The notes: generated by a model not told the origin, from the letters alone. A stretch of DNA of 64,000 bases from an uncultured Roseovarius sp. (GCA_951812895.1 OX638333.1:3266001-3330000); one strand, 5' to 3'; positions 1-9,030 are shown, counted from the first letter of the stretch. Numbers and translations are program-made.

Positions 1-210
1 GTGGCGACGGCTGGCGGTATCGATGTTTGTTTTGATGATGGCCGGCCGTTTCATCATATAGGGGTACAGGCAACGGGTGACCGGCATTGGTGTGATCCTG
101 ACACCTATGTTGTCGAATATGATTTTAGCGATTGGCCGAAATGGCGAAGCGAGTGGGCCGTAACCGGGCCGCGCAAAAATTACCGGATGAGTAGTTTTTA
201 TACAAGGTAA
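1..210 (+). CDS. DUF6314 family protein, C-terminal part (5' end outside window)
   Basis: This reading frame is open from the first base and ends at a TAA at 208-210, so only the last 69 or so residues are visible and the GTG at base 1 is probably an internal codon. The tail has alternating His/Trp/Tyr-rich strands, with HWCDPDTYVVEYDF followed by a W-x2-W-x3-WAVTGPRK stretch. I recognise this from DUF6314 proteins of Rhodobacterales, a small lipocalin-like beta-barrel family of unknown function. No operon partner is visible downstream: about 245 bp without a convincing gene follow. The family assignment is from memory of the pattern and moderately sure; the function is unknown. Confidence 0.6.
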   Translation: MATAGGIDVCFDDGRPFHHIGVQATGDRHWCDPDTYVVEYDFSDWPKWRSEWAVTGPRKNYRMSSFYTR

Positions 211-454
211 TACCTCTTAAAGGTTTTTTCGACGGATGCGGTAGCCATTTGTTTGGCAATGCAAAGGCATTGTTCAGTTGCTCAGTTTGAAGAGAAATCG
301 GTGGAAACATAGCCTTTTCGGGCCAATATTGTTTGTTGCCAATTGTGAACCAATAGCCTTAATCCGGGCGAATTGCCCCATTAGTTCCATATTTGAAACA
401 AACTGATTTCTCCTTTTACGGGCAAAGTTAACGAAACAAAACAAAGAGCAGAAC

Positions 455-1297
455 ATGTCACAGGACGAAAAATGGATGGAAGCGGGATTGGTGTTCCAAG
501 GGTATCGGGAGCTCGATATCGTTCAGATTGCCAACCGCGTCGTAAATTGTTTTGAGATGATGGAACAGGAAGTGACGGGTGTGAGCGTCTTGAGCGACAC
601 TGCCGCGCAGGTGAGTTCCTATGATCACTTGATCGAAATGAAGATCGACGAAGACGTGCATGTGCATTCTTTACACAATCCTGCAGAGTTCTACTTGTCG
701 ATTGCGATTCAGGATGTAGACGCAGCTGGGCAAACTGAGAAAAGCCAGGAAACAATTATGGCTATGATGCTGAAAATGCTTCATTTCTCTCTGTCCCCTG
801 ACTTTATTAAATGGATCAAGGATGACATTCTTCTGAACAGTGCAGATTTTGTTATGGCCACGACACAACCAGATGCGCCTAAGCCGGTGCGACCGGTTCG
901 CCGGTTGGCGGCCCGCGCGTCATTGCCTGCCGTAGAAGAAACCAATGAGATCCTGCAGCAGCGGGTGGCTGAAGATGTTACTCCGGGTCTTGAAATTCAG
1001 GCGGCGAGCGTGGCCTTTCGATCGGTCTTTAGAGAGGCCGGAGAGGCGCCCACACTTGCAGAGGGTGATGAGGCCGATGACAACGCCCGTTTGCGCCTGT
1101 CGGCGTGGATGCTATCTATTGCAGTGGCGGTACTTGCCCTTCCAATTGGCGCCGCATTGATCGTATTCAATCTTCTTAAAGGCGAAAACCTGCGCCTGAC
1201 ATCGCAAACAGCTGCGCTGACCGGAACATTCATTGCCTTCCAGGCGATGGGTACGACCGCGCAGGCCATGGATACGCTGCAGACGTTTATGAACTAA
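455..1297 (+). CDS. Hypothetical membrane-anchored protein (unknown family)
   Basis: A 280-residue protein I do not recognise. The first 140 residues look like a soluble alpha/beta domain (ELDIVQIANRVVNCFEMMEQ, then an acidic strand region). A low-complexity, Ala/Pro/Glu-rich linker follows (about 145-205). The C-terminus has one clear hydrophobic segment (about 212-240, LSIAVAVLALPIGAALIVF) and a second, weaker one in the last 30 residues. There is no signal peptide, so the N-terminal domain should face the cytoplasm. The ATG at 455 follows an A-rich leader (acaaagagcagaac) with only a weak Shine-Dalgarno. The neighbour beyond the lytic transglycosylase (2309-3091) has the same order of soluble domain, disordered linker and C-terminal membrane segment, and may be a distant paralog. 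Confidence 0.7.
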   Translation: MSQDEKWMEAGLVFQGYRELDIVQIANRVVNCFEMMEQEVTGVSVLSDTAAQVSSYDHLIEMKIDEDVHVHSLHNPAEFYLSIAIQDVDAAGQTEKSQETIMAMMLKMLHFSLSPDFIKWIKDDILLNSADFVMATTQPDAPKPVRPVRRLAARASLPAVEETNEILQQRVAEDVTPGLEIQAASVAFRSVFREAGEAPTLAEGDEADDNARLRLSAWMLSIAVAVLALPIGAALIVFNLLKGENLRLTSQTAALTGTFIAFQAMGTTAQAMDTLQTFMN

Positions 1298-1329
1298 CGC
1301 AGGGTAATAAACCCTTTGTCCGGATTGAG

Positions 1330-1370
1330 GGCTCCGTTACACTCTGATCAGAGTTGTTGCGGAGCCTTTT
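1330..1370 (+). promoter_or_regulatory. Terminator-like hairpin sequestering the downstream Shine-Dalgarno
   Basis: GGCTCCG at 1330-1336 pairs perfectly with CGGAGCC at 1360-1366, and TTTT follows. An inner palindrome, CTCTGATCAGAG, sits in the loop. The structure looks like a Rho-independent terminator for the 455-1297 gene. Its 3' arm also contains the GGAG (1361-1364) that would be the Shine-Dalgarno for the ATG at 1371, so folding would hide that site. It could act as a terminator, a translational switch, or both. Confidence 0.6.
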
Positions 1371-2185
1371 ATGTTTAAGAAACTACCACTTCCCCCCTCC
1401 TATTATCTGCCTCATTGGCGTTTGCTATGGCCGCCGGAGCCCACGCGGCGACCTGTGGCAATACCTCTGCCGGATTTGCGAAGTGGAAGACTGAATTCGC
1501 CAAAGAGGCAAAGCGTGCGGGCGTCGGTAAGGCCGGTCTAAAGGCGTTGGCAAGTGCGCAGTATGCCACCCGCACAATTGCCGCGGATCGCAATCAAAAA
1601 AGCTTTAGATACAGCCTTGAGAAATTCATGCAGGTCCGCGGGTCGACCACGATCATCGCGCAGGGGCGTAAACGCAAAACACGCAACGCTGATTTTTATG
1701 CATCCTTGGAACGTCAATATGGTGTGCCCGCCGGTGTATTAATCGCAATCCATGGTATGGAAACGGCCTTTGGTGGCTTCATGGGTGACAGCGCAATTGT
1801 ATCAGCAATCACCACTCTGGCCTATGATTGCCGCCGCTCAGATTTTTTCGTACCGCATGCGATTGGGGCGCTGACGTTGGTTGATCAGGGATCCATCACC
1901 GACGCGACTAAGGGCGCAAAACACGGAGAGTTGGGTCATACCCAGTTTTTGCCGGGCAATGCATTGAAATACGGTGTGGATGGAAATGGCGACGGGCGCG
2001 TTGATTTTTACAATCAAACGGATGCAATGGCTTCAACTGCGAACTACCTTAGGCAGAAGGGCTGGAAGCCAGGCAAGGGGTATCAAGAGGGTGAGCCGAA
2101 CTTTCGCGTGATCAAGGAATGGAATGCCGCAACCGTTTATCAAAAGGCGATTGCGATCATGGGGGCCCGTATCGACGCCCGGTGA
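1371..2185 (+). CDS. Lytic murein transglycosylase, MltB/SLT_2 family, with apparent frameshift in the signal peptide
   Basis: The mature part belongs to the MltB/Slt35-type lytic transglycosylases, which cleave the MurNAc-GlcNAc bond of peptidoglycan in the periplasm and leave a 1,6-anhydroMurNAc end. Visible family marks are the METAFGGFMGD segment with the likely catalytic Glu, a TLAYDCRRSDFF segment, HTQFLPGNALKYGVDGNGDG and the DAMASTANYL helix. The continuous frame runs from about 1379, with TTG at 1415 or ATG at 1427, and lacks a full signal peptide. The ATG at 1371 has a well-placed GGAG but is out of frame. Adding one C to the C6 run at 1392-1397 would join them into MFKKLPLPPLLLSASLAFAM followed by AAGAHA, a textbook signal peptide. 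The gene is therefore either a sequencing error, recently broken, or phase-variable. Family call is firm; the state of the start is uncertain. Confidence 0.85.
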
Positions 2186-2308
2186 TGTTTCTTGGAATTC
2201 TTGCACCTTAAGCGTGCAGATTCACGAAAGCGCCACATTTTAAGCAAATTAAGCACAGATTTCTGCGGTTATCTGAAGGCCAATGATACCTTAAAGGCTT
2301 GTAAAGCA

Positions 2309-3091
2309 ATGGTTACGCAAAGACATGGTTCGGTTGTCGCGCTGGAATATCGCCGGCAGCCGCGTATGAGTTTTGCAGATATCGTCGAAGAGTTCGATAT
2401 CGCGTTTCAGATGATCGACACTCAAACCCGTGGTCTGACCTGGGATTGCGACGACATCGCGATCATTGAACGGGACGCGGTACGGGTCGCCCTGGGATGG
2501 TTGCCGTCACCTGGCCCAGGCGCATCGTGCTATCTGATCGTTGCTGTCGGGCCTATCCCGGGTGGCAAGCCTGCGCGTGCAGGTGAAGAGAGCTATGAGT
2601 TTCTGTCGCAGCGGATTATCGAGCGGACCTATGAGTTTCTGCCGTTTCAGTCGGTATTGCATGGCGATGCCAATCAACCGGTTGGTGCCGAGCTGATTGA
2701 TACAGTGTTCGACCTTCTGCGTCTGAGCGCAAATGCGATGCCGGATGACAGCCATGTCGCTGCGGGTGCAGGGCCTTCGATCGAGGATGACGAGGACCTT
2801 ACCGGTGCAGTGCCTCCTTGGATGGCAACTGCTGGTGCGGGTTCATCGAATCGCGACTATGCCAACGGATATTATGCGCATAGCGCGCGGGCAACTGGTG
2901 CCAACCAATATGAGGTTGGCGATGAGGATAATAACTGGGGCGATATGTTGCTGACGCGGGCATCACCAACCCAACCGCTGCGTCTGACCATTCACACGCT
3001 GGCATTGTCGATGGTTCTTTACCTGCCAGCGCTCGGAGCATTCCTGTTTGCATACAGCATGTTGCGCGACGTCTTTCCGGTTGGCGCCTAA
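2309..3091 (+). CDS. Hypothetical membrane-anchored protein (unknown family)
   Basis: A 260-residue protein of unknown family, read from the ATG at 2309. The frame is open upstream to a TTG at 2192, but that start has no Shine-Dalgarno and would add an unusual basic leader. The N-terminal half (SFADIVEEFDIAFQMID onward) looks like a soluble alpha/beta domain. Residues of roughly 150-215 are Gly/Ala/Asp/Asn-rich and probably disordered. One hydrophobic segment near the C-terminus (LALSMVLYLPALGAFLFAYS) should anchor it. The layout matches that of the 455-1297 protein on the other side of the lytic transglycosylase, and the first 40 residues of the two align loosely. A shared cell-envelope role is only inferred from position. 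Confidence 0.65.
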   Translation: MVTQRHGSVVALEYRRQPRMSFADIVEEFDIAFQMIDTQTRGLTWDCDDIAIIERDAVRVALGWLPSPGPGASCYLIVAVGPIPGGKPARAGEESYEFLSQRIIERTYEFLPFQSVLHGDANQPVGAELIDTVFDLLRLSANAMPDDSHVAAGAGPSIEDDEDLTGAVPPWMATAGAGSSNRDYANGYYAHSARATGANQYEVGDEDNNWGDMLLTRASPTQPLRLTIHTLALSMVLYLPALGAFLFAYSMLRDVFPVGA

Positions 3092-3109
3092 AGCCGAAAT
3101 TTCCCTGCT

Positions 3110-3868
3110 TTACTCTTTGCCTTCATGTGGCGCTTCAAAGCGCTGCATGACGTAGCTGTGTATTGAAAACACACAGGCCCGGGTTTTGGGCAGGCGCAAC
3201 ACGCTTTGTCGCTCTGAACGAACGTATGGGTATGAGCCTTCTTCATCGCGTGCCCGAGGCTCATCCCGAGAGCGTGGTTGGTGGAGCGTGGGATCGGCGT
3301 AGTAGAGCACATTGTAGCGACATAGTGGCCTGTCCGGGTGTACCCCGTCGAACAACCTCTGCACACGCCGTGCGATTCCGGGATCATATTCCGGGACTGG
3401 CACGTGAATAGTGGTCAGCGGGCGGGCGATTTTTTCCGCCAGCGTCCAGCTCGCCGGAAAGCAGAGCACAGCGGCGATCAACACGTGTTCATCACCACGT
3501 TTGTCCAGCAAACAGAAATCTTCCTGTACGATATGACCCAATGTTCCGAGCGGATCATTGCGGTCAATCGTAATGTGCACGCCGTCCGGGCGGCAGACCG
3601 TTTGCTCTGTGATCTCGTAGGAGGGTGAATGTTCGGTCAGCCAGTTCAATACGAATTCAAAAAGCTCTTCTGCCGCCTCCTGAGACCCTGAAGTGGTGGC
3701 GAGAACGTTTGATCTGTGTTGTGACAAAAGCCGCGCGCGTTCGGCCATTTGGCCCGCGAAGGCGTCATCCACCTGAAGCCAATCGGCCGCATCCAAAGGG
3801 GCGATCCCGGGCAATGGGCGCGGGGCGTGAATGTCGTGGGGAATTGAATTCTGAAAGATACCTGTCAT
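3110..3868 (-). CDS. DUF3445 / heme-dependent oxidative N-demethylase family protein
   Basis: A 252-residue protein when started at the ATG at 3868 (MTGIFQNSIPHD); 37 further upstream codons are open but look non-coding. The pattern PLDAADWLQVDDAFAGQMAER followed by the AAEELFEFVLNWL helix and the PLGTLGHIVQEDFCLL strand is typical of DUF3445. That family includes the heme-dependent oxidative N-demethylase (HODM) subunit, which removes N-methyl groups oxidatively, releasing formaldehyde. I see the domain only; no partner reductase subunits are next to it, so the substrate is unknown. It is convergent with the 2309-3091 gene (18 bp between the stops). Given the methylated-amine genes further on, a role in amine demethylation is plausible but not shown. 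Confidence 0.75.
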   Translation of the reverse strand: MTGIFQNSIPHDIHAPRPLPGIAPLDAADWLQVDDAFAGQMAERARLLSQHRSNVLATTSGSQEAAEELFEFVLNWLTEHSPSYEITEQTVCRPDGVHITIDRNDPLGTLGHIVQEDFCLLDKRGDEHVLIAAVLCFPASWTLAEKIARPLTTIHVPVPEYDPGIARRVQRLFDGVHPDRPLCRYNVLYYADPTLHQPRSRDEPRARDEEGSYPYVRSERQSVLRLPKTRACVFSIHSYVMQRFEAPHEGKE

Positions 3869-3912
3869 GGTCGCATGACTAACCGATTCAATTCGATTTT
3901 GCATTCGCAAAC

Positions 3913-3942
3913 AGAGCGGCGCAGTCAAATCTGCGCCGCTCT
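3913..3942 (-). terminator. Strong hairpin downstream of the ATP-grasp gene
   Basis: A perfect 12-bp stem, AGAGCGGCGCAG at 3913-3924 and its complement at 3931-3942, encloses a 6-nt loop just after the stop of the ATP-grasp gene at 3958. The T tract is weak on either strand. It may end the ATP-grasp transcript, or stabilise its 3' end before the DUF3445 gene. Confidence 0.55.
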
Positions 3943-3957
3943 TTGTCAATCTTTGAG

Positions 3958-5094
3958 TTAGACCTTGGTTGAACCGCAACTACGAAAGAATTCGCGGACT
4001 TCCTGTGTCAGGAATCCCCGACCCCCAGCAATCTGAGGCAGCTCGAATGCGCCACCGTAGTTAAATTCAATTTCTACTGGTCCATCATCTGTAATAGCGA
4101 TGTCCTGTGTCGAATAACGAACCGGAGAGTGCAAAGCTGCAACCCGCTCATTCAACTCACGTACTCTATCCCAATAGGGTAGACGTTGGCCCAGTATTGC
4201 GATGCCGGTTTCGGGATGAACATCGTGCTGGATCAATTCCGGGCCATCGTTACCGACGACTGTAAGAATTTCTCCTGTGTCGGTATCTAGCTGGCAAACA
4301 AGATTACCATCGCGCCAGAAATTGTCCGCCTCGTTTTTTGCAGCAGGCAGTTTGAGGATAGCGTGTGGTGTCCAAAGCCCATCATCGCGCCACATGTTGA
4401 CCATACGGACTGTCGCAGTTGTTGGCGTGTATTTGCGCAGAAATTCATGATTCTGCACAAAGTTTTGAATCAGGAATACGTGGTCGCCAACGATGTCGCG
4501 AAAAAAGGCGTCATAGCTAAGAGGGGGCTTGCCACGCAGATGGATATGGTTGGCATCGGCGCCGGTAATTATGTTGGCACCCAGGCTCCATCGACCATTG
4601 TTGAATTTACAAAAGAGTGGAAAACTCAGATCGCTGGTAAGAAAGGCACGCAAACCATCCGGTGTCTGGATCTTGTTTCCTTTCTGGTAAGCGCGGTTGC
4701 TGATATCAATTACGGCCAGAATATCGGGCTGGGGTGTATCATCAGCCGCGAGAAAGACTGAACTCAGCCATTTGTCTCCGGCGACTTCGAACCAGCCATA
4801 GTCAATGCATTCGGTTACAATCTGTCCATGCATGGCGCCCGAAATGAACTCTGCGCGCTCTTCGGTTGTGTGGCGCTCCTTGTCGTAGAACTTGTACTGA
4901 ATATATTCGGAAAATTTGAGTTTTGACGCGCCGCGAGCGTATTTCAACATTTCGCGTCCGATAGCAAACGGATTTCGCCCGCTTTTGCGTGCGGCATGAA
5001 CAATCAAGTCTGCCGCCGAATAATTGTCTTTGCTTTCGAAGGCTTTGGTTTCTTTTTCAACAATGGTGCCTGTGCCTGCCGTGATGTCGGTCAT
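3958..5094 (-). CDS. Sugar-transfer-associated ATP-grasp family protein
   Basis: A 378-residue protein resembling the 'sugar-transfer associated ATP-grasp' family (PF14397 type), known mostly from cell-surface polysaccharide clusters. Visible features are an N-terminal helical part (AADLIVHAARKSGRN), a middle section with FNNGRWSLGANI, HIHLRGKPPLSYDAFF and VFLIQNFVQNHEFL, where the last resembles the E-x-nonpolar segment of ATP-grasp folds, and a C-terminal end with TDDGPVEIEFNYGGAFELPQ, which carries the metal-binding E-x-N of ATP-grasp enzymes. It should catalyse an ATP-dependent ligation, but the substrate cannot be read from sequence. It has no polysaccharide genes around it: glnA lies upstream on the same strand after 150 bp and a terminator, so it is probably transcribed alone. 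Confidence 0.65.
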   Translation of the reverse strand: MTDITAGTGTIVEKETKAFESKDNYSAADLIVHAARKSGRNPFAIGREMLKYARGASKLKFSEYIQYKFYDKERHTTEERAEFISGAMHGQIVTECIDYGWFEVAGDKWLSSVFLAADDTPQPDILAVIDISNRAYQKGNKIQTPDGLRAFLTSDLSFPLFCKFNNGRWSLGANIITGADANHIHLRGKPPLSYDAFFRDIVGDHVFLIQNFVQNHEFLRKYTPTTATVRMVNMWRDDGLWTPHAILKLPAAKNEADNFWRDGNLVCQLDTDTGEILTVVGNDGPELIQHDVHPETGIAILGQRLPYWDRVRELNERVAALHSPVRYSTQDIAITDDGPVEIEFNYGGAFELPQIAGGRGFLTQEVREFFRSCGSTKV

Positions 5095-5196
5095 TGCCGG
5101 TTTCCTCTTTTTTGTTTATTTTTTCTCTTATTGCGGAAAAATTTGGCTAAAACATGGCGAGCAGATCCGGGTGCAGCTTAAGTTGTTTTGCCGCAC

Positions 5197-5226
5197 AAAA
5201 AAGGGACGCCCAAAATGAGCGCCCCT
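5197..5226 (-). terminator. Rho-independent terminator of glnA
   Basis: On the minus strand, AGGGGCGC and GCGTCCCT form an 8-bp stem with one G-U pair, followed directly by six T residues. It lies 21 bp after the glnA stop codon (5248). Confidence 0.8.
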
Positions 5227-5247
5227 GAAGTTTGTTCAGCTGAATAA

Positions 5248-6654
5248 TCAGCAGCTGTAATACATGCCGAATTCAACCGGATGTGGTGTGTGCTCGAACA
5301 GCTCAATCTCTTCCATTTTAAGCTCGATATACCCTTCGATCTGGCTTTTGGTGAATACGTCACCAGCCAACAGGAAGTCATGATCGGCAGCAAGGCAATC
5401 AATGGCTTCGCGCAGAGAGCCACAGACAGTCGGGATGCCGCTCAGTTCTTCGGCAGGAAGATCGTAGAGGTTTTTGTCCATCGCTTCGCCCGGGTCGATT
5501 TTGCTGCGGATGCCGTCAAGACCAGCCATCAGCAGGGCAGCAAAGCACAGGTACGGGTTGGCCGCCGGATCAGGGAAACGGGCCTCAACACGCTTGGCTT
5601 TGGGGCTTTCGGTCCATGGGATCCGAACGCAACCTGACCGGTTGCGGGCCGAATAGGCGCGCAGAACCGGAGCTTCAAAGCCGGGAATCAGGCGTTTGTA
5701 GCTGTTGGTTGCCGGGTTGGTGAAGGCGTTGAGCGTTTTGGCGTGCTTCAGGATTCCGCCGATGAAATAAAGCGCTTCCTGAGACAGGTCGGCATACTTA
5801 TCACCTGCGAAAAGTGGCTTGCCGTCTTTCCAGATCGACATGTTTACGTGCATGCCGGTGCCGTTGTCGCCGTAGATCGGCTTGGGCATGAACGTCGCAG
5901 ATTTTCCGTAGGCGGCGGCCACGTTGTGGATAACGTATTTGTATTTCTGCAGCTCATCAGCCTGTTTTGTCAGACTGTCAAAGATCATGCCCAGTTCGTG
6001 CTGGCACGAGGCCACTTCGTGGTGGTGTTTGTCGACCTTCATGCCAAGGCTTTTCATCGTCGACAGCATTTCCGAACGAATATCCTGGGCATCGTCGGTT
6101 GGGTTTACCGGAAAATAGCCGCCCTTGAGGCCCGGGCGGTGGCCCATGTTGCCCATTTCGTATTCGGCATCGGTGTTCCAGGAGGCGTCGATTGCATCAA
6201 CTTCGTAGGATACTTTGTTGATGGTATTAGAAAACCGCACATCATCGAACAGGAAGAACTCAGCCTCGGGGCCCATATAGGCCACGTCACCGATACCCGA
6301 AGATTTCAGATACGCTTCGGCCTTTTGTGCAGTTCCGCGGGGGTCGCGATCATAGGCTTCGCCGGTGTCTGGTTCTACAACCGAGCAATGCACGCACAGG
6401 GTTTTCTGGGCATAGAACGGATCAACATAGCCACTGGTCGTGTCTGGCATCAGCTTCATGTCTGAGGCTTCGATGGATTTCCATCCGGCGATGGATGAGC
6501 CGTCGAACATGAACCCCTCTTCGAGGAAATCTTCATCGACCTGATCGGCCATGACGGTGACATGCTGCAGTTTGCCGCGCGGGTCGGTGAAACGGATGTC
6601 TACATACTCGACATCCTCATCTGCGATAAGAGTGAGCAGGTCCTTGGCGCTCAT
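5248..6654 (-). CDS. glnA: Type I glutamine synthetase
   Basis: Glutamine synthetase makes glutamine from glutamate, ammonia and ATP and is the main ammonium-assimilation enzyme. The protein is 468 residues, the usual length for dodecameric GSI. It shows [11 protein letters not shown] near the N-terminus, [12 protein letters not shown] and GYFPVNP, the [11 protein letters not shown] metal/active-site stretch, and FGMYYSC at the C-terminus. Tyr397 in [12 protein letters not shown] is at the position adenylylated by GlnE in the enterobacterial enzyme, so covalent regulation by the PII cascade is expected. glnB lies immediately upstream on the same strand with a 43-bp gap, the standard alphaproteobacterial glnBA operon, normally driven by NtrC-dependent and constitutive promoters. 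Confidence 0.98.
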   Translation of the reverse strand: MSAKDLLTLIADEDVEYVDIRFTDPRGKLQHVTVMADQVDEDFLEEGFMFDGSSIAGWKSIEASDMKLMPDTTSGYVDPFYAQKTLCVHCSVVEPDTGEAYDRDPRGTAQKAEAYLKSSGIGDVAYMGPEAEFFLFDDVRFSNTINKVSYEVDAIDASWNTDAEYEMGNMGHRPGLKGGYFPVNPTDDAQDIRSEMLSTMKSLGMKVDKHHHEVASCQHELGMIFDSLTKQADELQKYKYVIHNVAAAYGKSATFMPKPIYGDNGTGMHVNMSIWKDGKPLFAGDKYADLSQEALYFIGGILKHAKTLNAFTNPATNSYKRLIPGFEAPVLRAYSARNRSGCVRIPWTESPKAKRVEARFPDPAANPYLCFAALLMAGLDGIRSKIDPGEAMDKNLYDLPAEELSGIPTVCGSLREAIDCLAADHDFLLAGDVFTKSQIEGYIELKMEEIELFEHTPHPVEFGMYYSC

Positions 6655-6697
6655 GATACTATCCTCTGACTGGAGTTCTGAATTACAGGATTAAGGG

Positions 6698-7087
<390 letters not shown>

Positions 7088-7150
7088 TCATCGGTGGGCA
7101 CAATCGGATAGGGTTATCAGGCGCGTTTCGTGCGGGTGTGAAAACGCGTT

Positions 7151-7167
7151 TGCCTAAAATTTAGGCA
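7151..7167. promoter_or_regulatory. Palindrome between glnB and nnr, candidate operator
   Basis: TGCCTAAA-A-TTTAGGCA is a perfect inverted repeat with 8-bp arms and a 1-bp spacer. It lies between the divergent glnB (start 7036) and nnr (start 7214) genes, where a regulator could act on either promoter. No protein is known to me for this exact site; assignment as an operator rests on symmetry and position. Confidence 0.45.
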
Positions 7168-7213
7168 GATTGCCGGAAGATTGAGCAGAATTGAATCTTG
7201 GAAGGTTTTGAGC

Positions 7214-8812
7214 ATGACCGAATTGCTGACAGCGGCACAGATGCGGGCGATTGAGCAGGCGGCGATTGAGTCGGGTGAGGTGACGGGTCTGGAGTTGATG
7301 GAACGTGCCGGGCGGGGTGTGGTCGAGGCGGTTTTTGAGGAATGGCCGGAGCTTGCACAGACCCCGCATATGGCGGTTGTACTATGTGGGCCCGGCAACA
7401 ATGGCGGCGACGGTTTCGTGGTGGCGCGGTTGCTGAAGGAATGGGGCTGGGAGGTGGAGGTGTTTCTCTACGGTGATCCCGAAAAGCTGCCGCCGGATGC
7501 GAAGGTGAATTATGAGCGGTGGAGCGCATTGAGCGCAGTTTTTCCAATGCGTGATTTTGACATAGAAAACTATGTACCACGTTTAGTTGAAGAGGCTGGT
7601 AAGACGTGGATTTTTGATGCGCTGTTTGGGACCGGATTGACGCGTCCAATCGACCGGGAACTAGCATCATTTTTGGGCCCATTGAAGGAATTGCCGCTCG
7701 GTGCGCGTCCCGGTGTTGTTTCAATAGATATTCCTAGTGGGGTTTGTGCAGATAGCGGCAAGATATTAGACATTTCCTTACCATCTGAAATGACGGTGAC
7801 ATTCCACTTGCCAAAGCGAGGGCACTATTTGTCAAGTGCTGCCAATAGCACATTTTCAGTCCATGAAGTCGATATTGGCCTCAAGAAGAAGTTCCCGCAT
7901 CCAATTGACGGCGTATCTCTATTAGAAGACGACGATATTGGTATGGGTGCATTTGTAAGGTGCGGGAAAGACCGAACACCTCAAAACGCGCTTCCAAGTC
8001 ACAAATTCTCCCATGGTCACGCCTTGGTCCTCTCCGGCGGTTCAGGCAAATCCGGCGCGGCAAGGCTGGCGGCGAGGGGCGCGCTCAGGGTTGGGGCAGG
8101 GTTGGTGACTTTGGGTGTGCCACCCTCTGCGCAGATGGAAGTGGCGAGCCAGATCACTGCGCTGATGCTGCAGCGGGTTGAAGGGGCTGATGGACTGGCC
8201 GGGGTGTTGGAGGATGAGCGGATCAATGCGCTTTGTCTCGGGCCCGGTTTGGGGGGTGAGCGGGCGCGAGAGTTGGTGCCGGTGGCGCTTGGCGGGGTGA
8301 AACCCCGCCCTACGGTTTTGGATGCGGATGCTTTGACGGCCTATGTCGAGGAGCCGGAAGCGTTGTTTGCTATGCTGCATGAGCATTGCGTGCTGACCCC
8401 GCATGGTGGCGAGTTTGCCCGGCTGTTTCCGGATATTGCAGAAAAGCTGAATGCCACCCCCGCCAAGGGTCCGGCCTATTCCAAGGTGGATGCCACACGT
8501 GAGGCGGCGAAGAGGGCAGGGTGCACAGTGCTGCTCAAAGGGCCTGACACAGTAATCGCCGCCCCCGATGGGCGATGTTCGATCAACTCAGCACATTATG
8601 AACGGTCTGCACCCTGGCTGGCCACGGCTGGATCGGGCGATGTACTGGCCGGGTTCATCAGCGGGCTGTTGGCGCGGGGATTTAACCCGATGCAGGCGGC
8701 GGAAACGGCGGCTTGGCTGCATGTGGAATGTGCGCGGTCCTTTGGTCCGGGGTTGATTGCCGAGGATTTACCGGAGGAGTTGCCCAAGGTGTTTCGCGCG
8801 TTGGGGCTTTAG
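7214..8812 (+). CDS. nnr: Bifunctional NAD(P)H-hydrate epimerase / ADP-dependent NAD(P)H-hydrate dehydratase
   Basis: This fusion repairs hydrated NAD(P)H: the N-terminal YjeF_N domain interconverts the R and S epimers of NAD(P)HX and the C-terminal ribokinase-like domain dehydrates the S form with ADP. It is 532 residues from the ATG at 7214 (MTELLTAAQMRAIEQAAIES). The epimerase half shows CGPGNNGGDGFVVARLL and the FDALFGTGLTRP motif. The dehydratase half shows ALVLSGGSGKSGAA, LLKGPDTVIAAPDGR and the ATAGSGDVLAGFISGLL phosphate-binding motif. The order matches fused NnrED enzymes. Roughly 7535-8015 is clearly more AT-rich, with different codon choice (atagatattcctagt, gatattagacatt), than both flanks, suggesting a recombined segment inside an otherwise intact gene. 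Confidence 0.95.
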   Translation: MTELLTAAQMRAIEQAAIESGEVTGLELMERAGRGVVEAVFEEWPELAQTPHMAVVLCGPGNNGGDGFVVARLLKEWGWEVEVFLYGDPEKLPPDAKVNYERWSALSAVFPMRDFDIENYVPRLVEEAGKTWIFDALFGTGLTRPIDRELASFLGPLKELPLGARPGVVSIDIPSGVCADSGKILDISLPSEMTVTFHLPKRGHYLSSAANSTFSVHEVDIGLKKKFPHPIDGVSLLEDDDIGMGAFVRCGKDRTPQNALPSHKFSHGHALVLSGGSGKSGAARLAARGALRVGAGLVTLGVPPSAQMEVASQITALMLQRVEGADGLAGVLEDERINALCLGPGLGGERARELVPVALGGVKPRPTVLDADALTAYVEEPEALFAMLHEHCVLTPHGGEFARLFPDIAEKLNATPAKGPAYSKVDATREAAKRAGCTVLLKGPDTVIAAPDGRCSINSAHYERSAPWLATAGSGDVLAGFISGLLARGFNPMQAAETAAWLHVECARSFGPGLIAEDLPEELPKVFRALGL

Positions 8813-9030
8813 ATGAGGAGGGGGCAGACAATTGTTGGAAACGGTCTTCTGTTGCTTTCTGAGCAAAGCACCCGCGCAGGCGATGCTCGGCATTACCACA
8901 TTTTCTGGAATGGCGCTTTAGACCATGTTCCAGATAATTGCCGTTCAGTACTGTACAAGAGCGCTCAAAAACCAACACGCCCCGGAGCGTGTGGGCAACC
9001 GAGGCGCGTCTCCAACCCTTTGAAGGAAGG

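Noticed and set aside
5743-6465. A 240-codon open frame antisense to glnA
   Set aside because: It mirrors the conserved glnA coding sequence; no Shine-Dalgarno, and composition is as expected for a shadow frame.
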